Part shown: positions 45,563-54,241 of the stretch, piece after piece
Numbering within the stretch: position 1 is the stretch's first letter
Layout: every line of letters starts with the position of its first letter
Assembly (NCBI GenBank): GCA_007694905.1
Contig: REEU01000152.1
Coordinates: 1-64,000 of the forward strand
Source: Gammaproteobacteria bacterium
GTDB taxonomy: Bacteria; Pseudomonadota; Gammaproteobacteria; Pseudomonadales; Azotimanducaceae
DNA length: 64,000 nt
Reading direction: 5' to 3'
The notes under the pieces: generated by a model
Told to the model about the DNA's origin: nothing
The model's database searches: none
What the model saw: the letters and a program-made list of their open reading frames with translations, nothing else
Translations under genes and position numbers: made by a program

Positions 45563-45973
45563 GTGAGCGAAATGCGAACCGAAGATATCAGCATGCAGGT
45601 GGACGACCTCTACCGGGAGGAGCAGTTCACGGACCGCCGGGTCGGGTCCATCCAGCGCCTGACACCGGTGACTGCCGACGGCAGCGACGACCCGGATCGG
45701 CCCGTGCTCTACGTCGGCCAGGCGTCCCTGATGACGCCCGCCGGCGCCCTGCCGATCAACTTCGAGATCGAGGCGAACAGCCTCGGCGATGCAGCAGCCA
45801 AGTTCGGCGGCGAGGCCCAGAAGGCCGTTGCCGAGGCCATCGAGCAGCTTCAGGAAATGCGCCGCGAGGCCGCATCCGGGATCGTGGTCCCTGGACAGGG
45901 CGGCGGCGGTGGCGGCATGCCCCCTGGAATGGGCGGTGGCGGGCCTCGCGGCGGCGGCATTCAGCTGCGCTGA
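45563..45973 (+). CDS. Conserved-looking hypothetical protein with glycine-rich tail
   Basis: A 136-residue acidic protein from a GTG at 45563 (GAGGA about 5 nt upstream). The first 100 residues look like a compact folded domain (DDLYREEQFTDRRVGSIQRL, VLYVGQASLMTPAGALPINF, then a helix DAAAKFGGEAQKAVAEAIEQ). The tail is almost only glycine, methionine and proline. There is no signal peptide. I do not recognise the family. It precedes lon on the same strand, separated by a heat-shock-type promoter. Confidence 0.65.
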   Translation: MSEMRTEDISMQVDDLYREEQFTDRRVGSIQRLTPVTADGSDDPDRPVLYVGQASLMTPAGALPINFEIEANSLGDAAAKFGGEAQKAVAEAIEQLQEMRREAASGIVVPGQGGGGGGMPPGMGGGGPRGGGIQLR

Positions 45974-45993
45974 AGTGCGCTGCAACGGGTCGC

Positions 45994-46022
45994 GTTGAAT
46001 TGTCGCATCCGGGGCCCCATTT
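45994..46022 (+). promoter_or_regulatory. Sigma-32 type heat-shock promoter of lon
   Basis: GTTGAA (45994-45999) and CCCCATTT (46015-46022) are separated by 15 nt. This closely matches the sigma-32 consensus (CTTGAA, spacer of about 13-15, CCCCATnT). It lies about 73 nt upstream of the lon start codon, and lon is a classic heat-shock regulon member. Confidence 0.82.
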
Positions 46023-46094
46023 CCCCTCGTGAGCAGCCCCGGACGGATTCCGGGGGGCCGCCACAGGTGCTTGAGTCCTGCCTCGGAGTGATGC

Positions 46095-48425
46095 ATGTCC
46101 CGTCCCCTTCCCATCCTGCCGTTGAAGAACACGGTGGTGTTCCCGCATCTCGCCGTGCCCCTGGCGGTCGGGCGCGCGCGTTCCCTGGCGGCCATCGACG
46201 CGGCCGAGTCCCTGGCCGCCAGCGACCCGGATTCGCCCCAGCTCATCTGCGTGGCTCAGCGCAGCGGCGACGTGGAAGACGTTGGCAGCGACGACATCTA
46301 CTCCATCGGCACGCTGGTCAGCATCCGACGGGTGGAGCGCGGTGACGGCGGCGCCCAGGTCCTGGTCCAGGGCGAGGGACGCGTCCGACTGACGCACATC
46401 GACAATGACGGCCCCTTCCTTGCCGCCCGACCCGAACCGCTGGACCTGCCCGGAGGCCATAGCCCGGAAACCGACGCCCTGATCCGCGAGAACCACGACC
46501 TCGCCCGCCAGATCGCGAACGTCATCGATCCCCGCGGCGGCGATCAGATGTTCCAGCAGCTCGTGCTGTCCATCCGGGATCCGCTCGCCCAGCACTACCG
46601 CATGGCGTCCCTGGCCAACCTCGATATGGCGCGGCAGCAGAGTGTGCTCGAAGCTGACTCCCTCGTGGACGTGCTGAAAATCATGCATGAGGTGCTCGGC
46701 CACGAACTCGAGGTCAACCGGCTGCGCCGGGAAATCGCCGACAAGGCGTCCCATGACATCGAGCGGCAGCAACGCGAAGCGATGCTTCGACAGCAGAAGC
46801 AGACCATCGAGGAGGCGCTCGGCGACCATGACGGCGACGATCTGGAAATGCTGCGCGAACAGCTGGCGAAGGCGGATCTGCCTGAAATTGCGCAGCGCGA
46901 GGCGGATCGTGAGCTGAAACGTCTCGGCCGCACCAACGCCCAGTCGCCCGACTACCAGATGACACGCAGCTATCTGGAGCTGCTCGCGGAACTGCCCTGG
47001 ACGACCGTCACCACCGATGACCTTGATCTGGTGCACGCCCGCAAGGTGCTCGACGAGGACCACTACGGTTTGGAGGACGTCAAGGAACGGATCCTGGAAT
47101 TCCTCGCGGTGATGCGCATGAATCCGGCTGCGAAGGCGCCCATCCTCTGTTTCGTGGGCCCGCCGGGCGTTGGCAAGACCTCCCTAGGCCAATCCATCGC
47201 CCGCGCCATCGGACGCCAGTTCGAGCGCCTCGCCCTCGGCGGCCTGCACGACGAAGCGGAGCTCCGCGGGCATCGCCGCACCTACATCGGCGCCATGCCA
47301 GGTCGCATTCTGCAGGCCCTGCGCCGGGCGGAGGTGGCCAATCCGCTGCTGATGCTCGATGAAGTGGACAAGCTCGGACGGGACTTCCGCGGCGATCCCT
47401 CGGCCGCCCTTATGGAGGTGCTCGACCCGGCCCAGAACGGCGAATTCCGGGACAACTACCTCAACCTGCCCTTCGATCTGTCAAAGGTGTTCTTCATCAC
47501 GACAGCGAACAGCCTCGACGGCATTCCGCGGCCACTACTGGATCGCATGGAGGTCATACGACTCGCCGGCTACTCGGACGCGGAGAAGGTGAAGATCGCC
47601 GAGCGCTACCTGCTGCCACGCCAGCACAGCGAAGCGGGCCTGGAGCCTCGGCAGCTGGAACTCGAGGATGGCGTGCTCGAGGCCGTGATCGCGCGCTACA
47701 CGCGGGAAGCTGGCGTGCGCGAGTTGGAGCGGGCGCTCGGGCGCATGGCTCGCAAGACCGCCCGCCGCATCCTTGAAGGCTCCGAGTCCCAGCGCATCAC
47801 CCGCGACGACCTCGCGGATCTCCTCGGACCCGAGCGTTTCTTTCCCGAGCAGGCGCGACGCGCCATGCCTGCAGGCGTCGCTGCGGGGCTGGCCTGGACC
47901 GAGGCCGGCGGTGACGTGCTGTATGTGGAAACCGCGTTGATTCCCAAGGACGAGAAGCTGACGCTCACAGGCCAGCTCGGAGACGTCATGCAGGAATCAG
48001 CGCGAACGGCACGCAGCTGGCTCTGGTCGGCAGCGGACTGCCTCGGCATCGAGCAGCGCCGGATCGCCGAGAATGGTGTCCACGTCCACGTGCCCGCCGG
48101 CGCGGTTCCCAAGGACGGCCCGTCCGCCGGCGTCACCATGGTGGCCGCCCTGGCTAGCCTGTATTCAGGCAAGTCGGTGCAGGCCAATCTGGCGATGACT
48201 GGAGAGATCACACTCTCCGGCCTGGTACTGCCGGTGGGCGGCGTCAAGGAGAAGCTGCTGGCGGCGCATCGGGCCGGCATGAAGCGGGTAATCCTGCCCA
48301 AGGACAACGCCAGCGACCTGGCCAAGCTGCCCCCAGAAGTCACCGCGGCCATGGAGACCATCCTGGTGGAACGCATCGAGCAGGTGCTCGAGCACGCCCT
48401 CCCCGATCTGGCCGTCTCCTGGTAA
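46095..48425 (+). CDS. lon: ATP-dependent protease Lon
   Basis: A 776-residue LonA. N-terminal substrate-binding domain (about 5-200, beginning LPILPLKNTVVFPHLAVPLAV), coiled-coil region, AAA+ domain with Walker A GPPGVGKTS (about residue 355) and Walker B LLMLDEVDKL, and the C-terminal protease domain with the catalytic serine in PKDGPSAGVTMVAAL (about 675) and lysine about 43 residues later in GGVKEKLLAAHRAG. It degrades misfolded and regulatory proteins in the cytoplasm. The ATG at 46095 has GGAG 6 nt upstream. It is not in the usual clpX-lon-hupB context, so it may be an additional copy. Confidence 0.96.
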   Translation: MSRPLPILPLKNTVVFPHLAVPLAVGRARSLAAIDAAESLAASDPDSPQLICVAQRSGDVEDVGSDDIYSIGTLVSIRRVERGDGGAQVLVQGEGRVRLTHIDNDGPFLAARPEPLDLPGGHSPETDALIRENHDLARQIANVIDPRGGDQMFQQLVLSIRDPLAQHYRMASLANLDMARQQSVLEADSLVDVLKIMHEVLGHELEVNRLRREIADKASHDIERQQREAMLRQQKQTIEEALGDHDGDDLEMLREQLAKADLPEIAQREADRELKRLGRTNAQSPDYQMTRSYLELLAELPWTTVTTDDLDLVHARKVLDEDHYGLEDVKERILEFLAVMRMNPAAKAPILCFVGPPGVGKTSLGQSIARAIGRQFERLALGGLHDEAELRGHRRTYIGAMPGRILQALRRAEVANPLLMLDEVDKLGRDFRGDPSAALMEVLDPAQNGEFRDNYLNLPFDLSKVFFITTANSLDGIPRPLLDRMEVIRLAGYSDAEKVKIAERYLLPRQHSEAGLEPRQLELEDGVLEAVIARYTREAGVRELERALGRMARKTARRILEGSESQRITRDDLADLLGPERFFPEQARRAMPAGVAAGLAWTEAGGDVLYVETALIPKDEKLTLTGQLGDVMQESARTARSWLWSAADCLGIEQRRIAENGVHVHVPAGAVPKDGPSAGVTMVAALASLYSGKSVQANLAMTGEITLSGLVLPVGGVKEKLLAAHRAGMKRVILPKDNASDLAKLPPEVTAAMETILVERIEQVLEHALPDLAVSW

Positions 48426-48469
48426 ACGTTCGAAGGTGGCCATGGAAACATCGCAATGGCCGAGCATTC

Positions 48470-48949
48470 GTGCGCAAACGCCAGCAACACGGCTGGCAGC
48501 CGCAGGATCTCGCGGGCGGGATCTTCGAGGCCATGAGCGAACTGGCGGAACTCGACTTTCTGTCAGCCTGGCGGGAACGGTTGTTCGACGAGGCCCACGC
48601 GAGGGCACTGACGCAGGGCCTGCCGGAGCAGGTGGACGCGCATCCGACCCGGCAGGAGGACATGAGCCGCGAGGACTGCATAGTCTGGCTCAACGTTCTG
48701 ACCCGCTCTCCCGGCCGGACCCTTTCCTACCGGCCGCCCCTGCCCTGGCGGCCGGGACGCCACGAGTCACCACCTGACACCATCACCCCTCGCCATCAGC
48801 TCGGCGCGCGACTTCGCGGGTCAGGCGCCAGAAGCGATCCTGACCCCAGCAATGCCAGGTCCCCGCTGCCGGATCAGGCCCGGTCACGCGAAAGCTGGGC
48901 ACGCCCCACAACTCCGTGTCGTAGAGTGCCTGCCGGTTGCCCTCGATGA
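48470..48949 (+). CDS. Possible small protein downstream of lon
   Basis: In the 357-nt gap between lon and the next gene, a frame from a GTG at 48470 encodes about 80 residues that look protein-like (IFEAMSELAELDFLSAWRER, then DEAHARALTQGLPEQ and SREDCIVWLNVL). It then degenerates into low-complexity sequence and runs antisense into the neighbouring gene. There is no clear ribosome site. It may be a real short gene whose end is mis-framed, or noise. No family recognised. Confidence 0.25.
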   Translation: MRKRQQHGWQPQDLAGGIFEAMSELAELDFLSAWRERLFDEAHARALTQGLPEQVDAHPTRQEDMSREDCIVWLNVLTRSPGRTLSYRPPLPWRPGRHESPPDTITPRHQLGARLRGSGARSDPDPSNARSPLPDQARSRESWARPTTPCRRVPAGCPR

Positions 48950-50114
48950 TCTCGCGCCAGTCACGCTTTCGCAGCTCCCGACGCGCCTCGACCCAGGACA
49001 GATTGCAGCGTTCCACGACCCGCGCGAGGCCGCGATCACTGCCGAGATCGATGCCGTCTGCCCAGGCGCCTTCGACGCAGGACAGCAGATAGCGCGACCC
49101 GCAGCCGCGGGACTCTGCCCAGGGCCACAGCGCGAGCGCTCGCTCCGCCGGTTCTCCGATCGGGTCGGTCAGCCGTCCGAAGCGGACTCCGGCGCGATCC
49201 GCCTCACGGGTCGTGTCCGCCAGAATGTAGAAGCCTTTGGCGCGGGACAGCGGGACGCCGCGCATGACCATGGGCAGAACGGGGCGCAGCTCGAGTTGCA
49301 CGCCCGTGGCGTCCGCCCATTCCACCACGCGACGCAGCACGATCGCGGTGTAGGGCGAACGAACCGAGGCGAAGCACTCCACCCGGATCCGGGCCGCATC
49401 ACGACGACTGCGCGGCGACTGCAGCGACGGCCGCGGCATGACAGGCGGGTTTGCACCGACGGCGGCACCCAGCGCGGCGAGGCGCGCCTCCAAGTGCAGC
49501 AGTCGATCCACACCCCAATACCACTCACCTCCGAAGTGGAACATGCCGGCCGCATAGTGTCCCAGCCGCCGCCGGCGCGCCTCTCCGAGTTCTTCCCGCG
49601 CCTGCGCGATGCTGTCAGTGTCCGCCCCGTGGCGCGCCGCGATCTCATCGAGGCCGGCCGAATCACCGCTCCACAGTGCCTGCCCCACAGCCGTCGCGAG
49701 TTCCGGCAGCGAGGCTCGGTCAAGCGCGGCAGAGAGGATAGCGCGCGCCTTGCTCACCTGATCCGCAGGCGGCTGAGCGCCTGGATCCTCGAACTTAAGG
49801 CCGTAGTGCGGCGCCACGTCCGCTGCATCACGGCGGGCCCAGTTGCGATAGGTCTCAGGGCTCGGGTTTTCAGTCAAAGCCGGCGGCCGCACCAGATGGA
49901 TCACAAGATCAATGGCATAGGCGCTGCGCAGGCCCGCGAGACACTGCACGGCGAGATGGGAATGCGGATCGTCCACCTGGTGGAAAAATTCCAGCACCCG
50001 CCGGCCGCCGCGAACGCGATGCTCAACGGCGGACGGCAGCTGCCGGAGCTCGCGCCAGGTCCGCGAAGCCACCCCACGGGCGACCAGCGAACCCAGCAAG
50101 CGTTGGAACTGCAT
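48783..50114 (-). CDS. Tandem DsbA-fold (HCCA isomerase-like) protein
   Basis: A 443-residue protein containing two copies of the thioredoxin/helical DsbA fold of the 2-hydroxychromene-2-carboxylate isomerase type. The first begins VLEFFHQVDDPHSHLAVQCL (about residue 40), the second VECFASVRSPYTAIVLRRVV (about 248) and ends with the typical LWGVPSFRVTG. Neither copy has a C-x-x-C; the first has D-D-P-H-S-H and the second R-S-P-Y-T, where isomerases have S-P-Y/F. Single-domain homologues isomerise aromatic intermediates with glutathione. Function of the fused form is unknown. Confidence 0.78.
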   Translation of the reverse strand: MQFQRLLGSLVARGVASRTWRELRQLPSAVEHRVRGGRRVLEFFHQVDDPHSHLAVQCLAGLRSAYAIDLVIHLVRPPALTENPSPETYRNWARRDAADVAPHYGLKFEDPGAQPPADQVSKARAILSAALDRASLPELATAVGQALWSGDSAGLDEIAARHGADTDSIAQAREELGEARRRRLGHYAAGMFHFGGEWYWGVDRLLHLEARLAALGAAVGANPPVMPRPSLQSPRSRRDAARIRVECFASVRSPYTAIVLRRVVEWADATGVQLELRPVLPMVMRGVPLSRAKGFYILADTTREADRAGVRFGRLTDPIGEPAERALALWPWAESRGCGSRYLLSCVEGAWADGIDLGSDRGLARVVERCNLSWVEARRELRKRDWREIIEGNRQALYDTELWGVPSFRVTGPDPAAGTWHCWGQDRFWRLTREVARRADGEG

Positions 50115-50119
50115 CGGAA

Positions 50120-50416
50120 TCAGCTGCGGGAACCGCTGAAGCTCGAGGTTCCAAACGCACCGAGTTTGACGTTGCCGGCGATGGCGTCCCCATCTACCGT
50201 GGCATCGAACTCCAGCGTCATGGGCATGGGCTGGGTCATGCTGGCCTTCCAGCTCAGCTTGTTGCCGTCAGCTTTGCCATCCGTGAGCTCAAGCTTTCCC
50301 TGGGCACCGGACATGGTCCCCGTCAGCGTGCCTCCATCCACGGCGATGTCCAGAACCCCTTTCTGCGCCCCCATGGGGGTATTCATCGTGACGTCCCACT
50401 TCCCCGTCGCGCTCAT
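50120..50416 (-). CDS. Small beta-rich hypothetical protein
   Basis: A 98-residue protein (ATG 50416, AGGGGA 6 nt upstream). It consists of short alternating strands with polar/hydrophobic pattern (GKWDVTMNTPMGAQKGVLDI, GTLTGTMSGAQGKLELTDG, GNVKLGAFGTSSFSG), suggesting a small antiparallel barrel. No signal peptide. Similar sequences occur as conserved hypotheticals beside catabolic genes, but I cannot name a family. It precedes the DsbA-fold gene by 5 nt and is likely co-transcribed with it. Confidence 0.7.
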   Translation of the reverse strand: MSATGKWDVTMNTPMGAQKGVLDIAVDGGTLTGTMSGAQGKLELTDGKADGNKLSWKASMTQPMPMTLEFDATVDGDAIAGNVKLGAFGTSSFSGSRS

Positions 50417-50565
50417 GCTGCGTCCCCTTGTTCGACTCTGTTCATGATGGACGGCCATCCACCGCCCCCGGCGAGTATGGCACGCGTTCCAACGGCGACG
50501 AAGCCCGAAAGGCTGTCAGACCCGACGGTGTATCATCGCGGTCCAGCCACGGGCCCGCCAGGACG

Positions 50566-51108
50566 ATGCAACCCATGAAGGACGACGGACACCAGGCCGC
50601 CCCGGATGCGGTCCGCGGCATGGGCCAGGGCATGCTGTGGGTGTTCTGGCTCCTGGTGCTGGCCGGGGGAACATGGCTGTTCTCGGGCTGGAACGAGAGC
50701 AGGGAACGCGCCGGCCGAACGCCGGAGGCCCGCGTCACCGAGGAACTGATCGAGCTGCGGCTGCAACGCGATCGGTCCGGACACTATATGGCGGATGGCC
50801 TCATCGACGGCGGTCCCGTGACCTTTCTCCTCGACACAGGAGCAACCACAGTCGTGGTGCCCGCCGACCAGGCAGCACGGCTCGGCCTGGAGCGCGGCAT
50901 GCGCATCCCTATCCGCACCGCCAGTGGCCGCGACCACGCCTGGCTGACCCGGATCGATCGTCTCGAGCTGGGCCCACTGGAGCTGCGCGATGTGGAAGGA
51001 GCCATTGCTCCCGGCCTGGAAGGCATGGTGCTGCTCGGCATGAGCGCCCTGTCCCGGATGGAGATGAGCCAGCGCGACGGTGTGCTCATTCTCACCCAGC
51101 GTCGCTGA
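50566..51108 (+). CDS. Membrane-anchored retropepsin-like aspartic protease
   Basis: A 180-residue protein with one N-terminal membrane helix (GMLWVFWLLVLAGGTWLFSG) and a periplasmic clan AA domain. The catalytic motif is VTFLLDTGATTVVVPADQA (D-T-G-A, about residue 88), with the downstream hydrophobic G motif in GMVLLGMSAL. This is the TIGR02281-type family of bacterial retropepsin-like proteins, thought to work as dimers. The start may be ATG 50566 or 50575; the ribosome-site spacing does not settle it. Confidence 0.85.
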   Translation: MQPMKDDGHQAAPDAVRGMGQGMLWVFWLLVLAGGTWLFSGWNESRERAGRTPEARVTEELIELRLQRDRSGHYMADGLIDGGPVTFLLDTGATTVVVPADQAARLGLERGMRIPIRTASGRDHAWLTRIDRLELGPLELRDVEGAIAPGLEGMVLLGMSALSRMEMSQRDGVLILTQRR

Positions 51109-51116
51109 CTTCAGTT

Positions 51117-52511
51117 TCAGAACACTGCCCGACCGGGGCCGCCCAACAGATCCTCGATGGCGCCCGCCGCGCACAGCACGCCAAGGTCGTCGCGCTGCCG
51201 CCCGACGATCTGCAGACCCACCGGCATACCGTCAGAATCGAGGCCCGCGTGAACGCTGGCTGCGGGATTGCGCGTCATGTTGAAACCGAACGTCATCTCG
51301 ACCCAGGCCGCGGTCGGCTTGCCGTTGATGGTGCCGTCACCGCCCGCCTTTGGCGTCCGCCCCGCGCAGGTCGGACTGAGCAGGTAGGGTGCATCAGCGA
51401 AGGTCGCTTCAAGCTGGTCGTTGTAGTGGTGACAGGCGTCGATGGCCAGCGCAAAGTCCACCCCGCTCATGCGGAGCCCGGTGTCGACCATGCCCCGCAG
51501 TGCCGGATCCACCCTCTCCCAGCGCGGATCGTCCCGATAGCGCCCCATCTTGCGCGCCAGCAGTACCGTCCACAGCGTCCACCAGTGCGCCAGCGGATGG
51601 GAATCGAACACCTGCTCCGCTTCGATGACCTCGACGCCGGCGCCACGCAGCGCTTCAACCGCAGCACCACACACGTCCAGAACTTCCGAGTCCACTTCCG
51701 CGAATCCGAGGGTCGGCGCCCACACCACCCGTTCCGGCAGCGCGCGTGCCGCATAGGCAGGCTGCCAGCTCTGGCAGTCGTCGGGCAGGCCGAAGATGTC
51801 CGCCGGATGGTCGCCGCGCACCACGTCCAGCGCGACCACCGCATCGCGGAGGCTCATCGTCATCGGCCCGCGCACGGCCAGGAGACCCGTGGTGGGTGCC
51901 CCGCCCATGGGCACCCGGCCCTGGGAAGCCTTGAACCCGGAATGACCGCACAGCGCCGCGGGAATGCGGATGGAGCCGCCGCCGTCGGAGCCGGTGGCCA
52001 GCGGCACCAGACCCGCCGCCAGGGCGGCACTGCTGCCCCCGGACGAGCCGCCCGGCGAGTAGTCGTGATCCCAGGGATTACGCGTGGGCCCGAACAGGAC
52101 ATTGTCGGTGGCGCCCTTGCAGCCGAACTCAGGGGTATTGGTCTTGCCGACGATGATGGCACCGGCCGCGCGCAGTCGCTCCACCTCGATGGAGTCTGCC
52201 GTCGCCGGCGCGGCATCGGCCCAAAGTGCCGACCCGAACGTGGTCACCAGCCCACGGACATCTTCGAGATCCTTGATCCCCACAGGTATGCCGGCCAGAG
52301 GGCCGGGATCGTCTCCGCGGGCGAATTCGGCATCCAGGGCCCGCGCCTCGGCCAGCACGCGATCGGGATCTGTCAGAGTGACGAAAGCGTTCAGCGCCGG
52401 ATTGAGCGCTTCGATGCGCGCCAGCGTGCTGCGCATGAGCTCCTCGACCGACAGCCGACCGGCGCGCAGGTCCGCACCGAGAGCGTTCAGATCCGTATCC
52501 CTGAAATCCAT
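51117..52511 (-). CDS. Amidase signature family enzyme
   Basis: A 464-residue amidase. The catalytic lysine is in GIPVGIKDLEDV (about residue 78), and the glycine/serine-rich signature is YSPGGSSGGSSAALAAGLVPLATGSDGGGSIRIPA in consecutive pieces at about 150-185, giving the Ser-cisSer-Lys triad. Members cleave a wide range of amides; this one lacks the features of GatA (no gatB or gatC nearby). Convergent with the retropepsin gene, 8 nt apart. Confidence 0.93.
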   Translation of the reverse strand: MDFRDTDLNALGADLRAGRLSVEELMRSTLARIEALNPALNAFVTLTDPDRVLAEARALDAEFARGDDPGPLAGIPVGIKDLEDVRGLVTTFGSALWADAAPATADSIEVERLRAAGAIIVGKTNTPEFGCKGATDNVLFGPTRNPWDHDYSPGGSSGGSSAALAAGLVPLATGSDGGGSIRIPAALCGHSGFKASQGRVPMGGAPTTGLLAVRGPMTMSLRDAVVALDVVRGDHPADIFGLPDDCQSWQPAYAARALPERVVWAPTLGFAEVDSEVLDVCGAAVEALRGAGVEVIEAEQVFDSHPLAHWWTLWTVLLARKMGRYRDDPRWERVDPALRGMVDTGLRMSGVDFALAIDACHHYNDQLEATFADAPYLLSPTCAGRTPKAGGDGTINGKPTAAWVEMTFGFNMTRNPAASVHAGLDSDGMPVGLQIVGRQRDDLGVLCAAGAIEDLLGGPGRAVF

Positions 52512-52714
52512 GCCATTCCTCCTCCAACAGGCTGTGCCGGAGCATAACGGAAGCGCTGCAGGCGTGCCTGGAACTCCCGCTCATGACCGGCGCAAGCGTG
52601 GCCCCATCGCGCGGCACGTTATATAGTCCGTCGCTTGCGAAGTCCGCAGCACGCTGAGCTTCGGGTTCCGAACACTCAAATGCTGTCAGGCTTCACTGCC
52701 GCGGAGACATCGCC

Positions 52715-54241
52715 ATCCCCGAGCAGACACCGCCCGAAGCATCCCTCCTGAACGCCGACTCCGAGCTGGCGACCGCACTGCTTTCCGCCATCAGCGAGCG
52801 CGTCCAGGACGTCGTCATCATCCTGGACGCCCACAGGACTTCCGGCGGCAACCCGGTCGTTTGGGCCAACCGATCCCTCTACGACCTGCTGGGCTACAGC
52901 GCTGACGACAGTGATCGCATCGTCCCCGCCGAGCACTGTCCCGACGACACCCGCGACGAGATTCGCCGCCTGCTCCCGGCGGCCCGGGACGGCAAAAGCA
53001 TCCACGGACGCTCCACGTTCCTGCGTCGCGATGGCAGCACGTTTCGCGCCGACTGGAGCATCACCCCACTCTTCGATAGGACCGGGGCACTGCGCTGGTG
53101 GATGCTATCGGGTCGCAACGCCAGCGAGCAGGAACAGATCGACGCGCTGCTGGCCGAGCAACGGACGCTGCGACGGGACAGCCACGGCATGGCCCGGCTG
53201 GGGGATATGGTCGCGGGCGTGGCCCACGACTTCAACAATGCGCTCACGGTCATTCAGAACCTGACCGCCATGGCGCTGGAGGACCTCGGCACGGCGTCAC
53301 CATCCGCCGAAGATCTCGCCGTAGTGATCGAAGCCTCCAAGGATGCCGGCGCTCTCGCCCGCAGCCTTACCGCCTTCGGCCGCCGCGGCGCCGGCAGCAC
53401 CGGCAGGACGGAGCCCTTCGACTTCGACCACATCGTCGATCAGATCGTCGCCGTGCTGCGCCGGGCGCTGCCGAAACGCATCGACGTCGAGACCGACCTC
53501 GGCTGCGGCAAGCTGGTGGAGAGCAGCGAGAGCATGCTGCAGCAGCTGCTCTACAACCTGGTGGTGAACGCAGGGGCGGCCATTCCCGGGCAGGGCCGGA
53601 TCGTCATCCGCAGCCGCGCCAGCGAGGACGAGCATGGCAGGCTCATGGCGGAGCTGGCGGTGATCGACGACGGCTCCGGCATGTCGCCCGAGGTCCGGCA
53701 GCGGGTCTTCGAACCCTACTTCACCACCAAGGGCAGTGAAGGTTCGGGACTGGGATTGCCGGCGGTACTGACCCTGGTGGAGCAGCACCGCGGCAGCATC
53801 GTCATCGACAGCACCCCAGGTGAAGGCACCGCGGTCATCGTAAGACTGCCGGTGGCCGCAACCCGTTCGGAACAAACCGAAGGCGCGCAACGGCGAGCGC
53901 TGGTCATCGACGAGGACGGCCTCATTCTGGAGCTTCTACAGCGCCTTCTGGACCGCTACGGCTTCGACAGCCAGACGGCAACCAGTGGCGCGTCAGCCAT
54001 GGCCGCCACCTTCGAGGAGGCACCGGACCTGATCATCGTCGATCTCGCGCTCGGCCGTGACAACGGTGTCGAAGTGGCCCTTCGGTTGCGCTCCAGGTTT
54101 CCGAACGCCGCCCTGGTGCTGACCACTCAAGGCGTGCTTCCCGACCGGACGGAGCCGCCATTTCCCTTCGCCCACGTCCTGCGCAAGCCATTCACGTCCG
54201 GCGACGTCAGACGCATGCTGCAGGAAATCAGACGGCACTGA
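52715..54241 (+). CDS. Soluble PAS hybrid histidine kinase without a canonical start codon
   Basis: About 508 residues: a PAS domain (ELATALLSAISERVQDVVII to WWMLSGRNASEQEQ), phosphoacceptor histidine in AGVAHDFNNALTVI, HATPase with LVVNAGAAIPG, GSGMSPEVRQRVF and GSGLGLPAVLTLV, and a C-terminal receiver-like domain with VDLALG and LRKPF. The coding frame is open from 52658, but has no ATG, GTG or TTG before 53102, well inside the PAS domain. An ATG at 52680 lies in another frame (MLSGFTAAETSPS) that would join smoothly if one C were added to the CCCC at 52717-52720. The start given here (ATC at 52715, GGAG 8 nt upstream) is provisional. Likely a frameshift or sequencing error rather than a true rare start. 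Confidence 0.75.
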   Translation: MPEQTPPEASLLNADSELATALLSAISERVQDVVIILDAHRTSGGNPVVWANRSLYDLLGYSADDSDRIVPAEHCPDDTRDEIRRLLPAARDGKSIHGRSTFLRRDGSTFRADWSITPLFDRTGALRWWMLSGRNASEQEQIDALLAEQRTLRRDSHGMARLGDMVAGVAHDFNNALTVIQNLTAMALEDLGTASPSAEDLAVVIEASKDAGALARSLTAFGRRGAGSTGRTEPFDFDHIVDQIVAVLRRALPKRIDVETDLGCGKLVESSESMLQQLLYNLVVNAGAAIPGQGRIVIRSRASEDEHGRLMAELAVIDDGSGMSPEVRQRVFEPYFTTKGSEGSGLGLPAVLTLVEQHRGSIVIDSTPGEGTAVIVRLPVAATRSEQTEGAQRRALVIDEDGLILELLQRLLDRYGFDSQTATSGASAMAATFEEAPDLIIVDLALGRDNGVEVALRLRSRFPNAALVLTTQGVLPDRTEPPFPFAHVLRKPFTSGDVRRMLQEIRRH

